Positions 51,800 to 63,718 of a stretch of 63,718 nucleotides of DNA are shown piece after piece. Within the stretch, counting starts at the first letter, position 1. Every line of letters begins with the position of its first letter. The DNA is taken from assembly GCA_014904845.1 (NCBI GenBank), contig MU119497.1:1-63718 (forward strand), in the 5' to 3' direction. The position numbers and the translations under genes are program-made. Source of the DNA: Acephala macrosclerotiorum. Its lineage: Eukaryota; Ascomycota; Leotiomycetes; Helotiales; Mollisiaceae. A model generated the notes under the pieces. It was not told the DNA's origin, ran no database searches, and saw only the letters and a list, made by a program, of their open reading frames with translations.

Positions 51800-52207
51800 T
51801 TTGGTTAGCATAGCGTGGAGTTTGGGAAATTTGGCACTTGGTTTTTTAGAGGGTGGTGAATTGTTTTGGTAGCATAGCGACGTCTTAAAATTTAAACCAT
51901 ATTGTTTTTCCGGGACTTCAGGCAGCATGTGTAATAGATTAGTGAAGCCTTCAAATTACAGGAGTGACTGGCTTTCACGTGCTAGGCATGTAACTGTAGG
52001 CGTTTGTGGTCACCTGGGAGGCTTCGAATCATTCTCCTGATTGGACGAACAAAAAGACCTGACATGTCGCTCGCCTGGGTTACTGAACAAGGCTGCTCAC
52101 TTCATAACACAGTGAGCTTCTTCAATTTTGACTAGTGTCCTTGCAATCAACTTCAAGTATTGAAAGGTAGACGCGTTTGCAACGTGGATAGTTTACAAGC
52201 ACCGAGC

Positions 52208-52381
52208 ATGTCTCAATCAACTTTAACCAAGGCTACCGACCACATCACCGAAGTGTGGGAAGCACAAAGAGCTCGCTTCACTAAACACTACATCGACGAA
52301 GATCGGCCACTGCAAGAAGTTCAAGAGATCATGAGATCGCGATATGGTTTCTGGGAACGTAAGCTTCACAATCAGTCCTGA
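52208..52381 (+). CDS. Clr5-domain protein fragment
   Basis: Short frame MSQSTLTKATDHITEVWEAQ.. with the start of a Clr5 domain (W-x8-HYIDEDRPLQEVQEIM, then YGFWERK). In known Clr5 proteins the domain continues with a K-x-R-...-W-G end; here a GTAAGC donor at 52359 may splice to a later exon (for example after the TAG near 52458), or the gene is truncated. No further domain is seen to 52800. It may be a remnant regulator. Confidence 0.4.
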   Translation: MSQSTLTKATDHITEVWEAQRARFTKHYIDEDRPLQEVQEIMRSRYGFWERKLHNQS

Positions 52382-52821
52382 CCAGCGGCGGAGCTCATGT
52401 TGAAAGCCATGAGGGCCTTGGTCCAGGGCTGAACTAAGGTCCATTCAATTTGGAAGTAGAGAAGAAAGTAGGAGGATATATTGAAAATGAGCTCTTATGA
52501 AGAATATGATGGAGAAGGAGCGATCTCTTAAGTCCGACGAATGTGAGATTCAGAAGCTGGCTTGGCGAGGTAACATGTGACCTCAACTTCTGGAGATTTT
52601 GAGGTGCTTGGGAATGGAGCGCTTAAGCATGTTAAACCCCTTTTGAAGGAAGGCGGGTCGATAATTTCCAAACTCTAACAAAATCATCTTGTCTCTGCCG
52701 ACTACGAATTTCAGTTGAAATCACGTGCAGTATCAGATTTCCCAGGTTCGTAGCAGACCGAGAGAGAATCAGATTGCTTAGGAGTATTGTATGAATCTAA
52801 ACCACTACTCCAATTCTTGGT

Positions 52822-54403
52822 CTAAAGTTTGGCTTTTATCTGAGTGCCACTCAGTTCATCTCCAAGTCTCTTCCAGTAAGCATCTTTCAAACTCAGAATT
52901 GCCAATCCAAGTGGTCCCCAGTTATCATCCCAAGCAGGAAGTTCATAAGCCTTCGTCCCTTGAGCAGGCTTTCCAGCAAATTCTATCAGCCAGTTGAAGT
53001 ACTCGGCAAAATCGGGCTTGATCTCGTGAAAGTTGTTTGTGGGACCCTTGTAAGCGAGTCTCTTCGTCTCCCAGTCCTGCTGTTCGACAATACTTGGAAG
53101 TTTTGCACGACCTGCTAAGAATCGAGCAACTGCAACTGCTTGATACTCATAGACCCGAAAGCTCAATGCTGCTTTCACCTTTGTTGCACGATCAGCGACT
53201 AGCCTGCACTTTTGAAGTGTTTCGAACTCACCTGTCCAACAACAGCCAACGAAGGATCACCAATCTTGAAAATATGCTGATAGAAACCCGCAAGTCGATT
53301 CTGTTTAGTGACTGGCTCTGGACTCAAGAAAGGATACGATAGTTTGTATCCAGTGCCGAAAATAATCTTATCAAAATTTTCAACTGTGCTTCCGTCCTCA
53401 AATTCGATGACCCCGCCATTGTGTGCCGATATGCTCTTTATTAGAGGCTTTCTCACAACACCTGGAAGACCGAATGCAGCGTTCAGTAGCTCGTTTCTTC
53501 CACGCTGGGAAAGATACAAGGGTCCTTTGACGATAGCAGCCAAGTCAACGACCAAGTCGGCGGCGGAAATACTGCCTCCCACCACGATCACTTTCTAATT
53601 TCAAGTCAACGAGGGACGAAGTGGCTTGAGGTTTGGTTTTACCTTTCCAACATAGTTGTCAGGAGATCTGAAGAACTTCGAATGCTCAAACTTATGAGGA
53701 AGCGCTTTCACAGCCTCGTCAATACCCCATATCGCCGGAATAAACGGAACATTGTAATGCCCTGTCGCAACAACCACAGCATCGAACTTCTCTTGCCACC
53801 AATAATCCCTCTGCTTCCCCAAATACTTCTCGTCAGATTTCCGCAAAGTCACAATCCATTCCTCACCAACCTTCTTGGCACTTTCGACAGTGGTGTTCAA
53901 AGATAAACGATGGCGGTGGTCTTTAAATCCATCCTCGATGTACTGTTCGATGACTTTGTACGGTCGAGTGGGATTTCTTGCTCCGTACTTACGGACAGAC
54001 TCGGCTGAGTTTTCCTCTGGAAATGATGTGTGGGAGAAGGCCATTACTTTTGCTCCAACATTGCTGTCCAAGGTGTCGTAGATGGCGGTTCTAGCTCCTA
54101 CATCCTCGCTCTTTGGGGAAGTGAAGGAAGGGAGCTGTGGAGGCGCCGGGGTTGCCGTTGGACGTCTTGCAATTGGTGAAGGAAATGCATCTGGTTTCGG
54201 GTCGTAAATCCTAAAGTGAGTCAACTCACATGTCTTGACGATGAAACTCTAGCAATTTTGAGAGCTTACCATATGCCGCCAACACGATCCCTTCTTTCAA
54301 AGACTCGGATGGTCTCGAACGCATTCTCGTCTGATAGTGCCTTTACAGCAGCGAGACCCGAAGGCCCTGCTCCAATCACAGCAACTCGCCGATATGAAGG
54401 CAT
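52822..54403 (-). CDS. Flavin-containing monooxygenase
   Basis: Minus strand, exons 54403-54270, 54210-53643, 53594-53232 and 53178-52822, introns 59, 48 and 53 nt, giving 473 aa. FAD-binding VAVIGAGPSGLAAVKAL lies at the N-terminus, then VFERRDRVGGIW, a YRxYPxNPTRP-like region, FDAVVVATGHYNVPFIP and the NADPH-binding VIVVGGSISAADL. These are followed by IIFGTGYKLSYPFL (the T-G-Y element) and a helical C-terminus. It oxygenates soft nucleophiles (S or N) or does Baeyer-Villiger chemistry. FMOs are also tailoring enzymes of ustiloxin-type pathways. No lesion; 1 kb downstream of the S41 peptidase on the opposite strand. Confidence 0.88.
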
Positions 54404-55530
54404 TTCACGGACTCTTCAAATTCTCAAGTTGGTCGAGGTGAGTAAGAAGCATGATAGTCGAAGCTTGATAAAAAGAGACATCGAGACTTGCACCGATAAG
54501 GAAAGCCTCGCGTTATCGTCCCATCGCATCATTCATGCATGGTCGATGAATTGCGGACCTCTGTCTCACCTAATGTAAGCATGAATTTGGATGCCGAAAG
54601 CCTTGGTGAGGCTGTACTCATTGGCTGCTGCACCTTTGGTGTCGTGCTTCATTGGCTTGAAACTCTTCCATACATTCGAACGCCCCGACAAAAGACAGCA
54701 CATTATCGCATGCATATTAGTCTGCTTGATGCCATTCTTTCCTTGCAAAAGCTTCCAATTGCAATGATTTTCAAGTGTTGATGTGAAAAAGGGGAAAGGT
54801 GGGGGCTTGCATATGATGCGAAAAGCTTGGCGAAAGTCGCCATCTTTCTCCCTCCTATCGACGAATAACAAAAGCGACCGGATTCCTCCATAGAGTGGGC
54901 TTACGGCGAACTGCACAGTACTCTGTGTCCAGAAACTGCATCACGCAAGAGCTCTGTAGAATTCTTTCATCGGTAAAAGTGGCCTTCCCTTCTCAAAACA
55001 ACGGGAAAATTAATGAAGGGCATGCTCCAATGGTCCAAACTCAAGATGCATCTAGACACTTGACCACAGTATCCGTCCAGATTCTCGGAAGGGACGGTCC
55101 TCTGCGGATGTTTGATATACTAATGAACCCCGTACACGAAGTTGCTTTTCGACAAAACGGAAATATATTGAAACAACAGACAAAGCTTTGAGATGGGTAG
55201 TCCACACGAAGTTGGTCAGAATGGATTGGTAGAGGGCGATGCTGAGAAAATAGCGCTCGGTTAAACAACAGCAACTGGAAACATGCTCAATCCCAGTATT
55301 GTAGAAAGTTCAGCAGCATAGAAACCAAGAGAGGAGAGATGTCTTGTTTGAAAGTTCATATGAGCCATCTCGGTTGCTATCGAGTTTTAATGTGGTGCAG
55401 TACTGGGCTTCAAATAGGAGACTTAACAAGCAAAGGGAAAATTCGGGGCATGAAAACAATGAGGATAATGAAGAGGGGGGCGCGGGGGCGAGAAAGGGAC
55501 GCGAAATTCTATCATTTTAAAAATAATATA
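54404..55530. other. Intergenic, no supported gene
   Basis: No domain is recognised on either strand. Open frames (54916-54566 minus, 54895-55191 plus) are short and compositionally ordinary. The segment separates the head of the monooxygenase gene from the tail of the HET-like gene. Confidence 0.4.
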
Positions 55531-58283
55531 TCATAAGATCATGATTTTCCGAGGCTTGAACGTGGGTAGGTCGACATTTGAATCCCAATGATGGATTCCT
55601 TTCCATACCCACCCGCAGCCATCGTTTGATCCGCAAACCACCATAAGAGGCGCCTGCGGATTGCTCTCATAGACCGGTGGATATGGGTCTACATCTTTGT
55701 AGTCACGCCAAGGCGCTACGGAAGGTCGTAAGAGAATACCCCAACAAAAGCCAGACAGATGAGCAGCTGAGATTTCGTGTAGCTCAATTAGTGTTGCGTC
55801 TGAAATCCAAGAGATGCCGATGTTTTCCAACATCATCCTTAATCTAGCCATTGTACTTAATTGGTAGACGCCTCGCATTCGTTGATCATCCTTAGTGGTA
55901 TTGAATGGACGGCTCAAGACGTCAAGGGGGTCTAGCGGATGATGCCAGGCATCTACATCTTCTGGTTTCTCATTCGGATTTTGCTCGATCCCAGGTTGAT
56001 TGTCTGGAAAAGGGCTTTCCGGGTGGACACCCAAACTGACTTGACCAAGAAGCAAGCATGTGAACCACTCCGCTACAAGGCCAGTGTGTCGGATGAATCC
56101 TCTCGTAACTTCGTCCCCGATGTCTTCGTAAGGATAGTACCTTCGCAGGCCCTGTTTCGCATCCACTTTGTCGGGAACTGGTGAGCATGGTGCCCAGCTC
56201 AATCCCTTGACTCCTTGTATTCTTGGTGCGCTAGACACCAGAAAACTTGTGGAGACACTGTACTGGTTTTTCCACATCTCTTTCGCAGAGTGATGAGCGG
56301 CATCTCTAACTCCTCTACTGGCGTGAGGATTGTTCCTGTCAAGCTCCAATTCCTGAAGATTGAAACTGTGCCCTGCATCAGAGAAAAGCAAGGACCATAT
56401 GACCAAATTATCATCAGGCCGTGATGCAGGACGGCGGCTCAAAACGGTACCAGCTTCTTCAATCGAATCCAGAAACATCAAGACGTTGCCATATCGATTT
56501 GCTTTATGAGAGTCCACGAGTTCCTGGGGCAATGGCAGAAGGTGCCCTGCTGAAAGGAAGAGATTTGCGAGTTCCAAATTACCATTATCAGAGACACATT
56601 TGAGCAGGTCTGACAGAGAATACACGTCGCTGTTTTTGCACAACAAGTATAAGGCCTTTTTACCTCGTATTGCTTCCAAGAAGGTCCATCCCCGAACATT
56701 CCAATCACATACCAGCAAAGCAATTAGTATGGCCTCACTAAGTCGAACTGCAGAGGGCGTTGTTCTTTCCTTCCTTAAAAGAGATATGTCGATTTCCATG
56801 AGATCCCGATCGCAGACCAGTGTGGCCTTGCTGTTCATAAATATGTGATTAATGTTCGCGATTGCCTTTTTTCGAAGAGACGTTTCTGTCGGGATGCATG
56901 GCGTGTCCATCCAATACGAGTCACAGCCTAGCGCTTTTGCAACCTTCGCATATCGATAGTGTAAACAAGTATTGAATCCCGTTTCCGGTCGTCCTCCTTG
57001 GCCATGACTCCAAACATGTGAAATAGAGAGTGTTTTGTCGCTCAAGTTGGCATACTTTAGTTGCGTGCCTGTCGTGTCCTGGATGCTGACTACTGGAGTC
57101 GAGAAAGCACAGTATGACGCTTTGTCCCAGACCAGCCTAGAGCAATCTCTCAAAGCACAGTCGTGGCTTGACTGTCGAATGACCTTTGCACCAACAAATC
57201 TTCCACACTTTTCGAACCCAGTGCCATCACAAGCTCTTTGATCCAAAGGGTTTGATCCGCATCTAGGGGGATGATTTCCGAAAAGTATTGCGTAGCTAAA
57301 ATGAAAGTCAGATAGAGCTCTAAACGCTCGAGGACTGATCACCTATCAAGAACGCGCCGAAGATCCATGCAAAGTGAGAAGCCGTCATTCCTTAGAAGCT
57401 GGAACGCCCATGGGCATAGCGAATTTGGCCTCATATTTTGAATCTCTTCTTCGTGCAAGGAAATCTGTGAAAATATGATGGGCCTGATGCGCTCCTGCTG
57501 AGTTCTGTGCTTCTGAATGAGTTCGATTATGTACCCGTCCCTGATTGTCAATGCAGCAACCGACCATGTCCAGAGCATAAAAAGTCGTTGCAGTCTACTC
57601 CACAGAAAAGACTTAACAGTAGACCAACCCAGTCTGGCCTCTGGGACCATTTCTGTTGACGCGGAAAGTCTTTCGGTTGCACGCAGAAGCAACGCTATGT
57701 CCTCAGTAATTTGAGCCATTGCCCAATAAGGTTCTCCCTGTCTACTGAGCTGCTGTGGTCTCTCGCGAAGAATGCATACTCGTAAAGCCATGCGAGCAAC
57801 GTTCTCGCAGATAAAATATTCGGTTTCCAGGCTGGGAGAATTAGTGAAGTCTGAACCACCGTCCACATGTTTCATTCCGGCTCCCTCATCATGATGTTCT
57901 CGATGAATCCTCAATGGTTGTGACGGTAATCGCAGTATCAAGTTGTATGCTGAATCTATGAGGGCCTCCTCTGAAGAAATCCATGATCCCCAAGGGACAA
58001 ACCAGTGCTCGAAGTATTTAGCAGTAATACTGTCCATTTTCGGCAGCCTTTCCAGCGGGGCAACTGCAGCCCCATGCAACAAATAGCAAACTTCGTCAAC
58101 ACGGCTTAGATCAAGTCGGCAAGAGGCTGGATCGTATCTGAAATCCGCGTTGTCTCTGAAAGAGGGTAATCTTTCTCGCTGTGACTGCGGAAGTTTTTTC
58201 AAAACTTCTGTAATTGCACCACGAATTTGGCTATTTTGTTCTGTAGAAAACTCATTGAGAGACAGAATTTGTGTCTCGTCCAT
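55531..58283 (-). CDS. HET-domain-like protein (heterokaryon incompatibility type)
   Basis: Two large minus-strand frames are one gene: exon 1 58283-57343 and exon 2 57295-55531, joined by a 47-nt GT-AG intron, 901 aa. The N-terminal 310 residues are helical with no named domain. Residues about 370-480 carry a HET core: SISHVWSHGQGGRP, GCDSYWMDTPCIPTETSLR (W-M-D-x-x-C in place of W-I-D-x-x-C-I-N-Q), then IFMNSKATLVCDRDLM and GWTFLEA near the W-x-R-x-W-x-x-Q-E position. The C-terminus is rich in Trp/Pro. HET proteins trigger cell death after non-self contact or guard other defences. The frame is intact. Confidence 0.75.
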
Positions 58284-59264
58284 CGTAGATCTTGAATTGG
58301 CTTAAGGGATGAAACGAGTGGAATGCAATCTTATTATATGAAATTACGCTCTTACACTTGAGGTGTGGGCGGGTTACAGGGAGCTGACCGCTTACCCGAT
58401 TAGACATTCTGCCATAGCTACCCGCATTCGAAACCACGACTTATATTCTGATCACAGCCACAGAATTAAAAATTGAACAAATTATCTGAACTTGAAATAT
58501 GTAATATAATTAATTGAGCGCTATTTATGCATCTATTTTGAAGTAGTTTGGATTAATAGGAGTTGCGCAATTAATTGATTTATTTGGTCGCTAGTTTTGA
58601 TGTTTTTACGCCAAGAAGCACTAAACCCAAAGTGAATTATTTTGAATCACGTTTGGGGGGGGGCGCAGGAATCGGGGCTGCTCGACCGCCCGCTTCCTGT
58701 CCCGATCTAGCGGGTGAGCGTCGCCGCCCTGGGCTCGCGCGAGCCGGCTGAGCCGTGGGTGGCGCTTGGATGGGGCCGGGGTGATCCCTCACTTGTGACT
58801 CACCCTTCATCTAAGTTCGGTGCAGTCAACCTTTTCAGCACTGACATTCCCCTATTCCCGTATTGTACTGTAGCCATTTACCGCCGTATAGCAATCAAAT
58901 ACAACGAGCTCATTAGGGGAGAGCTGTGCGATTTTCAATGCTCGGTTACTTGGTCGGGTGACTACCACGTGATTTCAGATTCTTCAATTTTTATTACGGC
59001 CTTGGCGATGAGGTCTCAAGTGCTTGAGAGATTAGGCTAAATAGAATGGAATCTCCGTATTTTGTCCTTAGGCACTTAGGCACAGAAGCACGTGAACTGA
59101 ATTGCGACAAGCATTGGCCTCCACAACCCAAATATTCGAAACTGTGCCACAAGTTTGTAAGAACGGTTGACCTTTTTTTGTTACGGTTCTAGTTCTCTAA
59201 CCGTAAAGGGTAGTCACGTAGACGGTGCATGGCGGCGGTATATTTGTACTTAAGTTCTAAGGGC
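58284..59264. other. Intergenic; abrupt GC-rich patch inside AT-rich flanks
   Basis: No gene is supported. Positions about 58655-58790 are strongly GC-rich (runs such as GGGGGGGGCGCAGG and CTCGCGCGAGCCGGCTGAGC), while both sides are AT-rich. The palindromic CTCGCGCGAG lies at 58734. The forward frame 58714-59040 covers it but has no recognisable content. Confidence 0.35.
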
Positions 59265-59431
59265 TGTAACGGTTAATCAACTGACTAATTGTAATGGGAT
59301 TGGATATAATAAAATGTAATAGTTTGTTAGAATGAGGCTCTCTCTAGTTCCCCACCTTCTCCTGTATATAAGGGGGCTCTGCCCCCCTTTCATATCATCA
59401 TCCAATGCATGCTCATTCATACCTTCTAACA
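59265..59431 (+). mobile_element. LTR of a copia-type retrotransposon
   Basis: 167 bp beginning TGTAACGG and ending TCTAACA (TG...CA ends). It contains a TATA-like TGTATATAAG at 59363-59372 and a hairpin GGGGGCTCTGCCCCCC at 59372-59387 that may act as terminator or structure. It is followed directly by a primer-binding-like site. The 3' LTR is not in the window, so identity rests on structure and not on a second copy. Confidence 0.6.
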
Positions 59432-59443
59432 GGTTATGAGCTC
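59432..59443 (+). other. Primer-binding site, half-tRNA initiator Met type
   Basis: GGTTATGAGCTC directly abuts the LTR end. It is complementary to the anticodon stem-loop of initiator tRNA-Met (GCTCATAACC core), the priming mode known for copia and several fungal Ty1/copia elements that use a cut half-tRNA. Confidence 0.55.
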
Positions 59444-62400
59444 GAATTCCGCACGGGACGACTTATTTATTGAGGATCATTCATTCAATTACTCATTCTC
59501 TACACCTCGAAATTCTATTCATTCCTTATTATCCACTGTCCACTCCTCGAACTTTCGACAATTCAATAACTCGAACTAATTCTCTCGAATTGATTTTACA
59601 TGAAAATCAGACTAGCTAAGTCCCATTCACTCATAATAAGCATAACTAACCAAATTGTGACAGAAAACGACCACCCCTTGGATTCTTACTTCCCCTAAGA
59701 AGTCCAAGAGGATATGAAACACTCAAGCAACTCGGACGGCTCCAAATGCTCGAGAACCATCTCCCGAAGCAGTCCGGAATATATCTGTCCTTGCTACAAC
59801 TCCATTTACGGTCCTTTCCCTTCCATTTCGAGTCTGGGTCTTATATTGCTCCTAGCACTTCGAAACGGTCCAGACGCTTTTCCAATCTTACGGATATAAG
59901 CTTCCCCGTTTCCCAAATAAGATTCATTTCTTATTTTTCGAGTTTGGAACACTCTCAAGCTCCTTTCGGGCCCCAGATCAAGGGGAGAAAACTCGGCACC
60001 AGGGCATTTTTCCCAAGTTGAGGCAGACGGCTGCTCTTTTACGGCCTAAAACTAACTTAGCCTTATTCTACCGATGCAAATCCTTTTGTCGATCAAACAA
60101 TCTAAACCGAGTTTCAAATAGAACTCTCCTCATCTCTATTTCTAGACCTCTCTTTGAATAGAAATCATTATATTCCAAATCTCAAGCGAGCTCTTTTCGT
60201 CCTCGCTTATTCTCTGCCGCGCTTTCCTATTGGCTAAAAGGCTTTTATAAGCCCTAGCGGCAATATCCGACCACACAAGTCGAGAATGTTTTTATAAACA
60301 CAACCTATAAATATTATAATAATCAAACATTTATCCAGACTATGTTCTTTTTACGTGCGATGCGAGATGCCGAGAATAGTCGTAAACGGGCTTAAACCCA
60401 GATTAAGAATAATATCGAAAGCTCGAGCGAAATAAATAAAAAGAATAAATTAAATAAAAATATAAAACTAAAAAAATACTACGTTTTACAATTTTTTATT
60501 GTATTTCTTACAAAAAAAACACTTTTTTAACTCGAGTAATCGTATTCTCGATATTGTTTTATTTAAAAAAATTTTAATTATTAATTTTATTATTTCGAAA
60601 ATATATTTTAAAATACGTTTAATACTTTTATTAGTATTTTTAATAAAACTTACAAACCAAAATCATTTGCCGGTAATAATAGTAGTATTCTTTTTTTTAT
60701 AAACGTTAATTTCTAAGAAAATTACGTTTTTTTTTTAAGTTTTATAAATATTTTCAATTTTACGATTTATAAACTATTTTTAAAAATCGAAATAATTATA
60801 TTCGATTTTCGAATATTCGTCGATCGAACTTTTTATACTTTTATAAAATTATAATCGACGCTAAATTAATTTATACGTTATTATATTAAATTTAATTATT
60901 ATTATAATTCTTTTTAAAACGTTTAATATTATTTAAATTTAATTGCGTATTTTTAATTTTTTTATTATATATTAATAAATTCTAAAAAAATTACAACGAA
61001 TTTTTAATAATAAACGTATAATAATTTAAATTTATTTTTATTAATTTGTTGTTAATATTTCGTTATAATTATATAATTTGAAATTATTCGATAAAATTTA
61101 TAATTATCGCTAATAATTATATTATTATATTTTATATTAATAAAAAATAATAAATTAAATTTTAATAGCGTCGTATTATATTTCGAGATTTACATTAAAA
61201 AACACGAAAATAAATTTAACGAAAATTAAAATTTTAAACTTTTACTCGTAAAATTAAATAAATACTATAAATTTTATTTGTAATAATTTTTTAATATTAT
61301 TTTATAGTTTTTTATTTATTAATTTTAATAATTATTTCAATATATATAAATTATTATTAATAAAAATTTTATAATTAATAATTATTTATTGGTTTTTTAT
61401 TTATTATTATACGATAAAATTATTTTTAATAATATATTATTATTAAAAAAAAACGTATTTATAATATTATTATTTTAATAAAATATAAATTTTTAAATTT
61501 TTTAAATTATATTATTATTTTATTCGTATTAAAATTCGTATAATTAAACTCGTAATATTAAAATAAATACTTTTTTATTAAATTTTTTTTAAAGAATTTT
61601 CAAATTTTCAAATTTTTAAAATTATTATACGAAGTTTATAATTTTTTTTTTAAATATATAAAATTTACGTTTATTTAAACGCAATTTATTTTAATTATAT
61701 TATAAAAACGAAATTTAATCGATTTTATAAATATTAATAAATTAATTATAAATTTTATTTAAAATATAATTATATAAATTTAATTAATAATTATTTTTTT
61801 TATTATTAATATTAATAAAATTATTTAAAATAAACGATTTTTAAAATTTATTTAATTTTAATAACGTAATTCGAATTTCGTATTATTATTTTATTAATTA
61901 TTTTTTTATTAAAAAATTTTTCAATTTTTATTTTACAATTTATTTAATTTTATTAAACGTTAAAAAATTTTTTTTCTTTAAAAATCGATACTAAATATAA
62001 TTATATAATTCGAATTTTAATATTTAAATTTTATTATATTTTATATAATTTTTAAATTTTTAAATAATTAATTTTTTTAATTTATTTTTACGATTTTCGT
62101 ATTAATATTTTTCGTTTATCAATTTCAAATAAATATAAAAAATAATAATTTAATATTGCATTTATTAAAAAATCTAATTCTAATTATTTTATTATTTATA
62201 ATTTAATTTTTAATTTATAATTTTAAACGAATTTTTTATAATCGGCGAAAAAATTATAATTAAAAAAAATTATAAATTTTTTCAATATAGTACGAAATTA
62301 CGATTATAAATATATTCGTATTCGTTTATAAACTTTTTAATTTTATTTATAAAATTCGAATTATAAAAACGAAAAAACTCGAAATCGAAGTTTTAATAAT

Positions 62401-63718
62401 AACGATTTTAAAAAAAGTATTAAATTTTATTTCGTCGAAATATTTAATAAATATTTATATTATAAAAATACGATTTTTCGAATTAATAATTATTATTTTT
62501 CGAATTTTTAAAATCGAATCCATTTTAAAAATTATAAATAAAATCGTTTATTAAACTTTCGTAATAATTTTAAATTAATATTACGATTATTAATAAAAAA
62601 AATTTATATTTAATATTTATAATATTATAATAAAAAGTAATTAAATATTTATTTTATATATTTAATTTTTTTTTTAATATATTTCGAAAATTATATAAAA
62701 ATCACTATTAATATATATTATAACGTTAATAATACGATTATATAATTTAAAATCTTTTAATTAAAATTAATATTAATCGTTCGATTATAATATATAAATT
62801 TTTTTTTTTTATATAATATAATTAAACGTTTATAATATTTATAAAAAAATAAAATTCACTATAATAAATATATCGATTTCGTTTTCAATTAATAATTTTA
62901 AAGTATTTTTTTTTAAGTTTATAAATATTTTTATTTTTAATTCGTTTTAATTTTATAATACGATATAATCAACGATATATAATTAATATAAATATTAGTT
63001 TATATATATAAAAAATTAAAAATTTTATTTATATAATTAATATTAAAAAAAGTTTCGATTTTATATTTAAAAATATAATATAATAATATTTTTTAATTTT
63101 TTTATTTCGATTTTCGTAAAAATTATTTTAATATTTTAACGATTTTAAACTTTTTTAAATTTACATTAATAATTTTATATACGGTTTTAAATTATTTAAA
63201 TTCGAATTTAAATTTTATTATTATATATTTCATTTTTAATTATTATTATTTTAGCGTATAAAATTTAATTTCTCGTCGAAATAATAAATCGATTAATATT
63301 TCGTTTATAATTCGAATAAAACGTAAATTTTTTATTCGATCGTAAAATAAAATATTATAATTTTTAATAATTTATATCGTTTATATAAAATTTTAATATT
63401 ATTTCAATTTAAATTAAACGAAATTACGTCGTTTATTATTTATTTTAATTATTATATTAAAGTTTTTTTATACGAGAATTTTATATTAATCGCGTTTATA
63501 TTTAAATAATATAATAATTTTATTAAAAATTTAAATCGAATTAACGAACGATTTATCGTAAAATATAACGATATTAATATTTCGTTTTAATATTATAAAA
63601 ATTTTAAACGATTTTTCGCGCAAATAAAAATCGATATCGAGAATTAATATATTATTAAATAATATTAAAATATTATAATTATTATTCGAATAAATAATAA
63701 ACGTTCGATTTATTCGTT
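59444..63718 (+). mobile_element. Decayed internal region of the retrotransposon, extreme RIP from about 60300
   Basis: Downstream of the primer site, about 850 bp keep mixed composition with gag-like debris (for example QSGIYLSLLQLHLRSFPFHF near 59776). From about 60300 to the end the sequence is overwhelmingly A/T, with almost every remaining C followed by G. No open frame above 70 codons has meaning. Loss of CpA/TpG with retention of CpG is the RIP signature. The far end runs off the window, so whether all of it belongs to the copia element is unknown. Confidence 0.55.

Overview
The window reads as nuclear DNA of a filamentous ascomycete (Pezizomycotina). Genes carry short GT-AG introns (mostly 45-70 nt), there are fungal-only families (Zn2Cys6 regulators, HET domain, UstYa/DUF3328, DUF7136, Clr5), and long AT-rich stretches show the footprint of repeat-induced point mutation (RIP). 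I cannot name the species. All exon structures were worked out by hand from splice consensus and frame continuity.

Left third (1-18000): a DUF2470 membrane protein, three major facilitator transporters (DHA2 type, Dal5/ACS type, SV2/sugar type), a broken SGNH hydrolase, a short-chain dehydrogenase, and a Zn2Cys6 regulator divergent from a medium-chain reductase that has lost one base. The regulator/reductase promoter holds a five-copy spaced motif array.

Middle (18000-30000): the part that most resembles an undescribed system. Three UstYa-family (DUF3328) genes surround an open frame made of dibasic (KR) punctuated tandem repeats behind a signal-peptide-like start. This is the layout of a kexin-processed, ribosomally made cyclic-peptide (dikaritin-type RiPP) locus. 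Every one of these genes carries a different lesion, so I read it as a relic. A 305-bp hAT-like MITE, and a Zn2Cys6-type regulator gene split by a 482-bp Tc1/mariner-like element, lie inside the same block. An intact aquaglyceroporin follows.

Right-centre (30000-47000): glycerol kinase (with the aquaglyceroporin, a glycerol uptake and phosphorylation pair), then a type-B carboxylesterase gene split by a 4.3-kb insertion. That insertion contains a RIP-mutated 3483-bp hAT transposon with a perfect 8-bp target duplication. Fragments of a luciferase-like monooxygenase (hit by another hAT-like MITE) follow, then an intact pyroglutamyl peptidase and a broken DUF7136 gene.

Right end (47000-63718): a secreted S41 peptidase of the kind found in ustiloxin/phomopsin clusters, a Clr5 fragment, a flavin monooxygenase, and a large HET-like protein. 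The window ends in a copia-type LTR with a half-tRNA-iMet primer site, followed by about 4 kb of extremely AT-rich decayed sequence.

Fourteen genes are open along their whole length. The lesions are concentrated in accessory genes, which argues for true decay over sequencing error, although several lesions are one-base changes in homopolymers and should be checked in reads.
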